A stretch of DNA of 5,326 nucleotides. Source: an uncultured Clostridium sp. Its GTDB lineage: Bacteria; Bacillota; Clostridia; Peptostreptococcales; Peptostreptococcaceae. The translations under genes were made by a program, and so were the position numbers. Below are positions 1 through 5,326 of the stretch, in pieces; position 1 is the first letter of the stretch, and each line of letters opens with the position of its first letter. The notes under the pieces are model-generated. The model was given only the letters and a program-made list of their open reading frames with translations. It was not told where the DNA came from and did no database searches. The stretch is from contig UQCY01000130.1 of NCBI GenBank assembly GCA_900539645.1, positions 1 through 5,326 on the forward strand, given 5' to 3'.

Positions 1-1191
1 ATATCTGATGGCTCAGGAATAGCAGTTGCAGATGGACAGTGTATGCTAATTGTTGAACAGGGTAAGATAGTAGAAGTTTGTGCTGAGCCAGGAGAGTATA
101 CTTTTGACAAATCTACTGAGCCTAGTATATTTACAGGAAGCCTTTCTGACGGAATTAGAAAGACATTTGAAACAATAGGAAAGAGATTTACTTACGGTGG
201 GGACACTGGAAAAGACCAGAGAGTTTACTATGTAAATACAAAAGAAATAATTGGAAATAAATTTGGAACAGCAATGCCTATTCCATTTAGAGTGGTTGAT
301 AGAAATATCGGACTAGATATAGATGTTTCAGTTAGATGCAACGGAATTTATTCTTATAAGATAACTGACCCAGTTTTATTCTACACAAATGTATGTGGAA
401 ATGTTGAAGGTAGTTATGAAAGAGAAGAGATAGATTCTCAATTAAAAGCAGAGTTTATAGGTGCCCTACAGCCAGCATTTGCAAAAATATCTGATTTAGA
501 AATAAGACCAAATGCTCTTCCTGCACATGTTGATGAGCTTTCAAAGGCAATGAATGCAACACTTACAGAAAAATGGGCAGAACTTAGAGGTATTTCAGTT
601 GTTTCAATAGGTTTAAATTCTGTGACATTGCCAGAAGAAGATGCAGATATGATAAAACAGGCTCAGAAAGCAGCTATTTTAAGAGATCCTTCAATGGCAG
701 CTGCTACAATAGCTGCAGCTCAGGCAGATGCAATGAAAACTGCTGCAGGTAATGAAGGTGGTGCAATGACTGGATTTATGGGCATGGGAATGGCTACAAA
801 TGCAGGTGGAATGAATGTAAACGGCTTATTTGAAATGGCTGAAGAAAAGAAAAAACAGCAGATGGAAGAGATGAAAAAATTTGCTGAAAATAATAACTCA
901 ACTAGTGCTAATGAAGTTGCAGGTGAGTGGACTTGTAGCTGTGGAGCGAAAAATACAGGAAAATTCTGCTCTGAATGTGGAGCTAAAAAGCCTGAAGATG
1001 GTTGGGTTTGCGAATGTGGAACAGTGAATAAAGGTAAGTTCTGTACAAATTGTGGAAAGAAAAAACCTGCAGGAATGCCTCTATATAGATGTGATAAATG
1101 TGGTTGGGAACCAGAAGACCCTCACAATCCACCAAAATTCTGCCCAGAATGTGGAGATAGATTTGACGAAAATGATATAAAAAATGATTAG
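1..1191 (+). CDS. SPFH-domain protein with three C-terminal zinc ribbons (YdjI-like), 5' partial
   Basis: The reading frame is open from base 1, and the residues before the first Met (base 43) continue the conserved SPFH start (ISDGSGIAVADGQ). The gene therefore begins upstream of the window, probably by about 40-50 codons, and Met at 43 is internal. Of 396 visible residues, about 5-220 form the SPFH (band 7-like) domain. An Ala-rich stretch (224-250) follows, then a Met/Gly-rich segment (254-272), then a charged, probably helical linker rich in E, K and Q (279-297). Three four-Cys ribbons close the protein: C312/C314/C323/C326, C337/C339/C348/C351 and C364/C367/C381/C384. No membrane segment is visible, so it is probably a soluble, oligomeric, membrane-recruited scaffold. 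This family is often annotated 'virion core protein-like'. The B. subtilis homologue YdjI is recruited to the membrane by YdjG/YdjH and helps localise PspA; that role is inferred here from family and context. The stop is 35 bp before the next gene, suggesting co-transcription. Confidence 0.93.
   Translation: MSDGSGIAVADGQCMLIVEQGKIVEVCAEPGEYTFDKSTEPSIFTGSLSDGIRKTFETIGKRFTYGGDTGKDQRVYYVNTKEIIGNKFGTAMPIPFRVVDRNIGLDIDVSVRCNGIYSYKITDPVLFYTNVCGNVEGSYEREEIDSQLKAEFIGALQPAFAKISDLEIRPNALPAHVDELSKAMNATLTEKWAELRGISVVSIGLNSVTLPEEDADMIKQAQKAAILRDPSMAAATIAAAQADAMKTAAGNEGGAMTGFMGMGMATNAGGMNVNGLFEMAEEKKKQQMEEMKKFAENNNSTSANEVAGEWTCSCGAKNTGKFCSECGAKKPEDGWVCECGTVNKGKFCTNCGKKKPAGMPLYRCDKCGWEPEDPHNPPKFCPECGDRFDENDIKND
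928..1074 (+). repeat. Tandem duplication of a 25-residue zinc ribbon inside the SPFH gene
   Basis: Two consecutive units start at Trp310 (base 928) and Trp335 (base 1003). Each has the layout W-x-C-x-C-G, N-x-G-K-F-C-x-x-C-G, then K-K-P. The cysteines repeat with an exact 25-residue (75-bp) period, and about 14 of 24 aligned residues are identical. The DNA has diverged at many codons, so this is an old internal duplication, not a recent one. A third ribbon (364-384) has a different CxxC...CxxC layout and does not belong to this repeat. Confidence 0.8.
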
Positions 1192-1212
1192 TAATAAAAT
1201 AGTTCTAAAGAT

Positions 1213-1222
1213 AAAGAGGTGG
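1213..1222 (+). promoter_or_regulatory. Ribosome binding site of the zinc-ribbon gene
   Basis: AAAGAGGTGG is a near-consensus Shine-Dalgarno sequence ending 4 nt before the ATG at 1227. It lies in the 35-bp gap after the SPFH gene. It fixes the start at 1227. No promoter-like sequence is evident in this short gap, which fits translation from a shared message. Confidence 0.8.
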
Positions 1223-1226
1223 TTCT

Positions 1227-2315
1227 ATGCCTAATGTTCAAGAGTTTAAATGCCCCAACTGTGGAGGGAGCATAGAGTTTGACAGTTCAAAGCAAAAGTT
1301 GAAATGTCCGTACTGTGATACAGTTTTTGATATAGACGATATAAAAGCTTATGTTGATATAAAAAAAGAAGATGTTGCAGATGATATGAGTTGGGAAACT
1401 CATGCAGGACAAGAGTGGAATGACGGTGAAAAAGCGACTATGAACGTATATACTTGTAATTCGTGTGGAGGAGAGCTGGTGACAGACGAAAACACAGCAG
1501 CTACTAGCTGTCCGTTCTGTGGAAGTCCTGTGATTTTGACAGGGAGGCTTGCTGGAGATTTAAAGCCAGACCTTGTTATACCTTTTAAGTTAGATAAGAA
1601 ATACGCAAAAGAGAAATTAAAGGAGCATGTTAATAGCAAGAAGTTGGTTCCAGATTTATTTAAAGAAGAAAATCACATAGATGAAATAAAAGGGATGTAT
1701 GTGCCGTTTTGGATTTTTGATGCAGATGCCGAAGCTGATGCGAGATATAAGGCGACTAGGGTGCATTTCTGGTCTGACGGAGATTATGATTACACAGAAA
1801 CGAGCCACTATTCTATAGTTAGAAGCGGTGATATGAAGTTTAGAAATGTTCCTGTGGATGGTTCTTCAAAGATAGCAGATGAGCTTATGGAGTCTATAGA
1901 ACCTTTTGATATTAGTGAGGCTGTTGATTTTGAGACAGCATATCTTGCAGGGTATTTGGCTGATAGATACGATGTAACAGAGGATGATAGTGTTAGTAGG
2001 GCAAATGATAGGATAAAAAATTCTTCAGTAGATGCTCTTGCTTCAACTGTTGATGGATTTTATGCTACAGTTATCCCAGAGTACAATTCTGTAAGGCTTA
2101 AAAATGGTTCTGCAAAGTATGCACTTTATCCTGTTTGGATGCTTACAACTAGTTGGAACGATGAAAAATACACATTTGTTATGAATGCGCAGACAGGAAA
2201 ATTTGTAGGTAATCTGCCTATGGATAGCAAGAAGTTTTTCAAATTCTTTGGAATATATGCAATTATAGCGACGTTGGTTGTTTATGCAGCTGCCTTTGCT
2301 ATAAATATGCTTTAG
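1227..2315 (+). CDS. Double zinc-ribbon, C-terminally membrane-anchored protein (TFIIB-type zinc ribbon, YdjG-like)
   Basis: This is a 362-residue protein. Two four-Cys ribbons lie at the N-terminus: C9/C12/C27/C30 (CPNCGG...KCPYC) and C77/C80/C95/C98 (CNSCGG...CPFCG), separated by an acidic linker. Residues about 105-330 form a globular, probably beta-rich region with conserved-looking aromatic motifs (YVPFWIFDAD, ALYPVWML). A single hydrophobic helix (about 341-360) ends the chain and is preceded by K335, K336 and K339. This predicts a tail-anchored protein with its ribbons in the cytoplasm. Annotations of this family vary ('TFIIB-type zinc ribbon-containing protein', 'replication restart DNA helicase PriA'); nothing here supports a helicase. 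B. subtilis YdjG is a membrane partner of YdjH that recruits the SPFH protein YdjI, and the gene order suggests the same job here. The start is fixed by the strong ribosome binding site at 1213-1222, and the stop overlaps the next gene's ribosome binding site. Confidence 0.92.
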   Translation: MPNVQEFKCPNCGGSIEFDSSKQKLKCPYCDTVFDIDDIKAYVDIKKEDVADDMSWETHAGQEWNDGEKATMNVYTCNSCGGELVTDENTAATSCPFCGSPVILTGRLAGDLKPDLVIPFKLDKKYAKEKLKEHVNSKKLVPDLFKEENHIDEIKGMYVPFWIFDADAEADARYKATRVHFWSDGDYDYTETSHYSIVRSGDMKFRNVPVDGSSKIADELMESIEPFDISEAVDFETAYLAGYLADRYDVTEDDSVSRANDRIKNSSVDALASTVDGFYATVIPEYNSVRLKNGSAKYALYPVWMLTTSWNDEKYTFVMNAQTGKFVGNLPMDSKKFFKFFGIYAIIATLVVYAAAFAINML

Positions 2316-2322
2316 GAGGTGA
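2314..2322 (+). promoter_or_regulatory. Consensus ribosome binding site overlapping the upstream stop codon; decides the TPM gene start
   Basis: AGGAGGTGA is a full match to the anti-Shine-Dalgarno sequence and begins inside the TAG stop of the zinc-ribbon gene (2313-2315). An in-frame GTG at 2319 lies within this element and so cannot be its start. The next start-type codon, TTG at 2328, follows it by 5 nt, an ideal spacing. The overlap suggests translational coupling with the upstream gene. Confidence 0.85.
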
Positions 2323-2327
2323 AGAAG

Positions 2328-3194
2328 TTGAAAAGTTTAGAAAAAAATAATTTCAAAAAAATATCACTTTCTATATTTATAGCATTTAGTATAATTTTCT
2401 GTTCTGTATTTTTAAATTTAAAAACTATTGAAAAATCTTTTGCAGATGGAGATATGGAGTATGCTGTTGACAGTGCTAAGGTATTGACCACAGAGGAATT
2501 AGAATCATTAAAATCTAAATTGGCACAAATAAGCGATGAAAATAATATAGATGTTGGAGTAGTTACAGTAGAGTATTTGGATGGAAAAACTGCACAGGAA
2601 TTTGCAAATGATTTATTTGAGCAGAATAAATTTGGTAAAGGCGAAAATAGAGATGGAATACTTCTTTTAGTTGCTACTGAAGATAGAGAGTGGGCAATGA
2701 GTACTCATGGATCTGCAAAGGAAGCATTTAACGAAGAAGGACTTGATTACCTATCAGGCGAATTCCTTCCATACTTATCAGATGATGATTTTTACTCTGC
2801 ATTTGAAAACTTTGCAGATAATGCAGGAGAACTCAGTGCAATGTATGTCGCAGGTGATCCTTATGGAGAAAACTACGATGATGAGGGAAATTATCCTATT
2901 GAAGGAGAGTCTACAGAAGAGGAAGGTATAAACAATAGCGTTTGGATACCTCTATCTATAGTAATAGGTTGTGCAATTTCATTGGTTATAATGATGATGT
3001 ATAAATCTCAATTAAAATCTGTCAGAAGTGAAAGTAGAGCAGATGATTATCTAATGGATATGAAACTTGTAAAAAGCCAAGATATCTTCCTTTACAGAAC
3101 AGTAACTAGAACTATGAGACCTAAAAACACTGACACAGGTGGATCTAGTAGCGGTGGTGGAAGTAGCTACGGTGGCTCAAGTGGAAGCTTCTAG
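2328..3194 (+). CDS. TPM-domain membrane protein (YgcG/YdjH-like) with Gly/Ser-rich tail
   Basis: From the TTG start the protein has 288 residues. A signal/anchor sequence is formed by K10, K11 and a hydrophobic core at about 12-31; cleavage after A39 (SFA/D) is possible. The TPM domain spans about 45-170 and shows the family pattern: VDSAKVLT near its start, then FGKGENRDGILLLVA, R and STHG motifs. An acidic linker (about 176-201) leads to a membrane helix (206-225), and the chain ends in a Gly/Ser tail (271-288). If the signal is uncleaved, both ends face the cytoplasm with TPM outside; if cleaved, it is a type I membrane protein. TPM domains were first linked to phosphatase activity in plants and to photosystem II repair, but enzymatic activity cannot be inferred for this protein. 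B. subtilis YdjH partners YdjG at the membrane. The TTG start is chosen because the longer GTG start (2319) lies inside the ribosome binding site. The gene is spaced 12 bp after its neighbour. Confidence 0.92.
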   Translation: MKSLEKNNFKKISLSIFIAFSIIFCSVFLNLKTIEKSFADGDMEYAVDSAKVLTTEELESLKSKLAQISDENNIDVGVVTVEYLDGKTAQEFANDLFEQNKFGKGENRDGILLLVATEDREWAMSTHGSAKEAFNEEGLDYLSGEFLPYLSDDDFYSAFENFADNAGELSAMYVAGDPYGENYDDEGNYPIEGESTEEEGINNSVWIPLSIVIGCAISLVIMMMYKSQLKSVRSESRADDYLMDMKLVKSQDIFLYRTVTRTMRPKNTDTGGSSSGGGSSYGGSSGSF

Positions 3195-3203
3195 AAATAA
3201 TTA

Positions 3204-3274
3204 CTGTTGTGTTGATTTCTAACATTGTGATGTGCTTGGCTGCAAAACACAATTGCTGAAATCAAACATAACAG
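3204..3274 (+). other. 71-nt long imperfect hairpin downstream of the TPM gene
   Basis: CTGTTGTGTTGATTTC (3204-3219) pairs with bases 3258-3274 to give 16 base pairs with a single bulged A (3264). One pair, G3209-T3269, is a G-U wobble in + strand RNA but a C-A mismatch in - strand RNA, which favours a + strand transcript. Inside, ATTGTG (3224-3229) pairs with CACAAT (3248-3253), and TGC/GCA (3233-3235/3242-3244) can cap the structure. It starts 9 nt after the TPM stop codon. No T-run follows, so it is not a standard intrinsic terminator. It could protect the 3' end of the operon message, be part of the terminator region, or be a dispersed palindromic repeat. Confidence 0.6.
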
Positions 3275-3329
3275 ATAATAAAATACTATACGCTAGTTAA
3301 AAAGAATATGTAATTATATTTTTCGCATA

Positions 3330-3372
3330 AAAATATCCCGGTAACAAGGAAGCATTGTTGTCGGGATATTTT
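3330..3372. terminator. Strong hairpin terminator, possibly bidirectional
   Basis: AAAATATCCCG (3330-3340) is an exact inverted match to 3362-3372. The stem continues through two G-T pairs and AACAA/TTGTT (3343-3347/3355-3359), giving 18 consecutive pairs around a 7-base loop (3348-3354). The four T residues at 3369-3372 act as the U-run on the + strand, and five in the other direction serve the - strand. It lies 135 nt after the three-gene operon and is the best candidate for its terminator. The U-runs are short and partly inside the stem, so efficiency is uncertain. Confidence 0.7.
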
Positions 3373-3610
3373 CATAATATATGGATCATCGAATAATAAA
3401 ACTGTCTTTACTATAAGTATAATACTTAAACATGTAAAATAAAAATGAAAAAAATTGATAAAATAGATATAAAATTAACATAAATTATGTAAATACTTTA
3501 TAAGAGATAAAATCAAAACATTTTATACTTAAACTAAATATAAATACGTAGTAATTATCTGATAAACAATTAAAAATAGGTTTTATGTTTTATTATCTTA
3601 AAAATAAAGC
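3373..3610. other. AT-rich spacer with no gene seen
   Basis: About 240 bp of very AT-rich DNA lies between the two terminators. Stops are frequent in all frames, and the only ATG-started frames are about a dozen codons with no ribosome binding site. The stretch contains the palindrome at 3414-3428 and two copies of ATACTTAAAC (3422-3431 and 3525-3534). No tRNA-like or other structured RNA was recognised. Because both flanking genes point into it, it needs no promoter for either. Confidence 0.6.
3414..3428. repeat. Perfect 15-bp palindrome TAAGTATAATACTTA
   Basis: TAAGTAT and ATACTTA are exact inverted copies around a central A. The element contains a TATAAT hexamer (3418-3423) that matches a -10 box, but no convincing -35 sequence lies 16-18 bp upstream on the + strand and no gene follows on that strand. 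It could be an operator-like protein site or chance in AT-rich DNA. Confidence 0.4.
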
Positions 3611-3644
3611 AAATAAAAAGATGCCACAGAAAATCTGTGACATC
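3611..3644 (-). terminator. Intrinsic terminator of typA
   Basis: Read on the - strand, GATGTCACAGA (3644-3634) pairs with TCTGTGGCATC (3630-3620) over 11 positions around a 3-base loop. One pair is a G-U wobble on this strand, which would be a C-A mismatch on the other. A five-T run follows (3619-3615), then AT-rich sequence. The stem starts 10 nt after the typA stop codon, a classic rho-independent layout. Confidence 0.9.
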
Positions 3645-3654
3645 CATAGTAGCT

Positions 3655-5326
3655 TTATTTATTTTTTGCAGCCTGTCTAGCTTTATTGTACTGTAGTCTT
3701 TCGTGTTCGTTTAGGTATCTTTTTCTTAGTCTTATAGCGTCTGGAGTTATTTCAACTAATTCGTCCTCATCTATAAATTCAAGAGCTTCTTCAAGAGTGA
3801 ATATTCTTGGAGGAGCAAGTTTGATAGCATCATCTGAACCAGAAGCACGAACGTTTGACTGTTTCTTATTCTTACATGGGTTAACAGTCATATCGTCTTT
3901 TCTTGAGTTCATACCTATTATCATACCTTCGTAAACTTCAACACCTGGGTCAACGAACATTGTAGCTCTTTCACTTAAAGCATTAAGTGCATAACCCATA
4001 GTTGTTCCAGGTCCCTGAGATATTAGAACACCATTACTTCTTCCAGGTATTTCACCTTTGTGTTCTTCAAATCTTTCAAATGATCTTACAAGAGTACCTT
4101 CACCTCTAGTAACGTTTATGAATTCACTTCTGTAACCAAGTAGACCTCTAGTAGGAGCTATGAATTCTATTTTTACATAATCTCCTTCCATTTCCATTGA
4201 TTCCATCATACCTTTTCTCTGGTTTAATTCATTTATTATTGTACCAGAATAAACTTCTGGGCAGTTAACGATAACTCTTTCCATTGGTTCAAGAAGAGTA
4301 CCATTTTCATCTCTATGCATTAAAACTTCTGGTTTAGATACCCCTAGTTCGTATCCTTCACGTCTCATGTTTTCTATTAATATAGAAAGATGAAGTTCTC
4401 CACGTCCAGAAACTTTGTATCCGTCAGTAGTATCAAGAGGTTCAACTTTTAACCCAACGTTTACTTCAAGTTCTTTTTCTAATCTATCTTTTAAATGTCT
4501 AGTTGTAACGAATTTACCACTCTTACCAGCAAATGGAGAATCATTTACTAAGAAGTTCATAGAAAGTGTTGGTTCTTCTATGCTTATCATTTCTATTGGC
4601 TGTGGGTTATCTGGGTAGCAGATAGTTTCCCCTATTGATATATCAGGTATACCAGATATAACAACTATTTCACCACTTCCAGCTTCTTCAGTTTCAACCT
4701 GTTTTAAACCTTCATATACAGTAAGTTTACCTATTCTACCTTTTCTTGGCTCTTCAGCTTCACCACATATGCATACATTCTGTCCAGGCTGTACTTTACC
4801 TTTATAAACTCTACCTATACCAAGTCTTCCTATATAGTCATCATAAGCTAGAGAAGATATCTGAAGCTGTAATGGTTCATCATCGTAATCAGGATAAGCT
4901 TCAACATGATCTATTATAGTTTTGAATAGAGGAGATAAGTCTTCACTTTCTTCTTCCATATCTAATTTAGCTATTCCCTGTTTAGCTATTCCGTATATTA
5001 TAGGGAATTCACACTGTTCATCAGTTGCATTAAGGTCAACGAATAAGTCAAATACCTCGTCAACAACTTCTTCAGCTCTCTGGTCTTTTTTGTCTATTTT
5101 GTTTATAAATAATATTGGTTTTAAACCACATTCAAGTGATTTCTGTAAAACGAATCTTGTCTGAGGCATTGGTCCTTCACTTGCATCAACAAGAAGTATA
5201 ACTGTATCAACAGTTTTCATAACACGTTCAACTTCTGAAGAGAAGTCAGAGTGTCCTGGAGTATCTACTATGTTTATTTTGTAGTCTCCGTAGTTTATTG
5301 AACAGTTTTTAGAATATATTGTTATA
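3655..5326 (-). CDS. typA: Translational GTPase TypA/BipA, N-terminus beyond window
   Basis: This is an EF-G-like GTPase that binds the ribosome and supports ribosome assembly and growth under stress and cold. The frame stays open upstream of the internal Met at 5220 to the window edge; 556 residues are visible of a usual ~605-615, so about 50 N-terminal residues with the P-loop (G1) are missing. Counting from the first full codon, ITI (1-3) is the end of switch I, DTPGH (21-25) is G3, and NKID (75-78) is G4. The G5 position reads GIAK (112-115) where the family usually has an SA-type motif. A beta-barrel domain II starts near residue 150. The EF-G-like domain containing [18 protein letters not shown] follows, then the domain V equivalent ([20 protein letters not shown]), and then the TypA-specific C-terminal domain ([16 protein letters not shown]), complete with a TAA stop. 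The C-terminal domain separates it from EF-G and LepA. The gene converges with the operon and ends at its own terminator (3611-3644). Its start and promoter are not visible. Confidence 0.98.
   Translation of the reverse strand, partial: ITIYSKNCSINYGDYKINIVDTPGHSDFSSEVERVMKTVDTVILLVDASEGPMPQTRFVLQKSLECGLKPILFINKIDKKDQRAEEVVDEVFDLFVDLNATDEQCEFPIIYGIAKQGIAKLDMEEESEDLSPLFKTIIDHVEAYPDYDDEPLQLQISSLAYDDYIGRLGIGRVYKGKVQPGQNVCICGEAEEPRKGRIGKLTVYEGLKQVETEEAGSGEIVVISGIPDISIGETICYPDNPQPIEMISIEEPTLSMNFLVNDSPFAGKSGKFVTTRHLKDRLEKELEVNVGLKVEPLDTTDGYKVSGRGELHLSILIENMRREGYELGVSKPEVLMHRDENGTLLEPMERVIVNCPEVYSGTIINELNQRKGMMESMEMEGDYVKIEFIAPTRGLLGYRSEFINVTRGEGTLVRSFERFEEHKGEIPGRSNGVLISQGPGTTMGYALNALSERATMFVDPGVEVYEGMIIGMNSRKDDMTVNPCKNKKQSNVRASGSDDAIKLAPPRIFTLEEALEFIDEDELVEITPDAIRLRKRYLNEHERLQYNKARQAAKNK

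Noticed and set aside
43..45. ATG at 43 as the true start of the SPFH gene
   Set aside because: The frame is open back to base 1, the residues encoded at 1-42 fit the conserved SPFH start, and no ribosome binding site precedes 43. It is an internal Met of a gene cut by the window edge.
1400..1639. 79-codon open frame on the - strand inside the zinc-ribbon gene
   Set aside because: It is a shadow of a clear coding region on the other strand, with no ribosome binding site and no recognisable product.
2397..2402. Cysteine in the TPM protein's signal region as a lipobox
   Set aside because: The residues before it (IIF) do not fit the small-residue requirement at -1, and the Cys lies in the middle of the hydrophobic core.
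2707..2931. 74-codon + strand frame inside the TPM gene
   Set aside because: It overlaps the conserved TPM domain in another frame and has no ribosome binding site or family resemblance.
3445..3483. 12-codon frame starting ATG AAA AAA ATT in the spacer
   Set aside because: It is too short, has no ribosome binding site, and lies in sequence of extreme AT content.
3455..3484. TTGATA as the -35 box of a + strand promoter
   Set aside because: No TATAAT-like sequence occurs 16-18 bp downstream, and no gene follows on that strand.
3686..5164. Three short + strand frames (3686-3934, 4415-4618, 4922-5164) opposite typA
   Set aside because: They are antisense shadows of a highly conserved gene; their Ser-rich translations look non-coding.
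5218..5220. ATG at 5220 (- strand) as the start of typA
   Set aside because: Upstream in-frame codons encode the DTPGH motif and the end of switch I, so the gene runs off the window.

Overview
The window looks like chromosomal DNA from a low-GC Firmicute, most probably a member of class Clostridia. The basis is AT-rich coding sequence dominated by AGA and ATA codons, very strong AGGAGGTG-type ribosome binding sites, AT-rich spacer DNA, and the flavour of the proteins. Family or genus cannot be fixed from the sequence alone; Peptostreptococcaceae-like is a guess.

Positions 1-3194 (+ strand) hold three tightly spaced genes that read as one operon. The first is an SPFH (stomatin/prohibitin/flotillin) protein, cut off at its 5' end by the window edge, whose C-terminus carries three four-cysteine zinc ribbons. 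The second is a protein with two N-terminal zinc ribbons and a single C-terminal membrane anchor. The third is a TPM-domain (YgcG type) membrane protein with a signal sequence, an extracytoplasmic TPM domain, a second membrane helix and a Gly/Ser tail. These families match YdjI, YdjG and YdjH of Bacillus subtilis, which sit with a PspA homologue in an envelope-stress operon. Here the order is I-G-H rather than G-H-I, and no PspA gene is visible. The simplest reading is a membrane-surface complex: the TPM and zinc-ribbon proteins are membrane-anchored and recruit the soluble SPFH protein.

Positions 3195-3654 have no gene. They contain a 71-nt imperfect hairpin just after the TPM gene (3204-3274), a strong 18-bp terminator-type hairpin (3330-3372) that could work in both directions, about 240 bp of very AT-rich DNA with a small perfect palindrome (3414-3428), and a typical terminator for the opposite strand (3611-3644).

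Positions 3655-5326 (- strand) hold most of typA (bipA), a ribosome-associated translational GTPase convergent with the operon. Its first ~50 codons, including the P-loop, lie beyond the right edge. Its function is probably unrelated to that of the operon. No RNA genes, insertion sequences or CRISPR arrays were seen.
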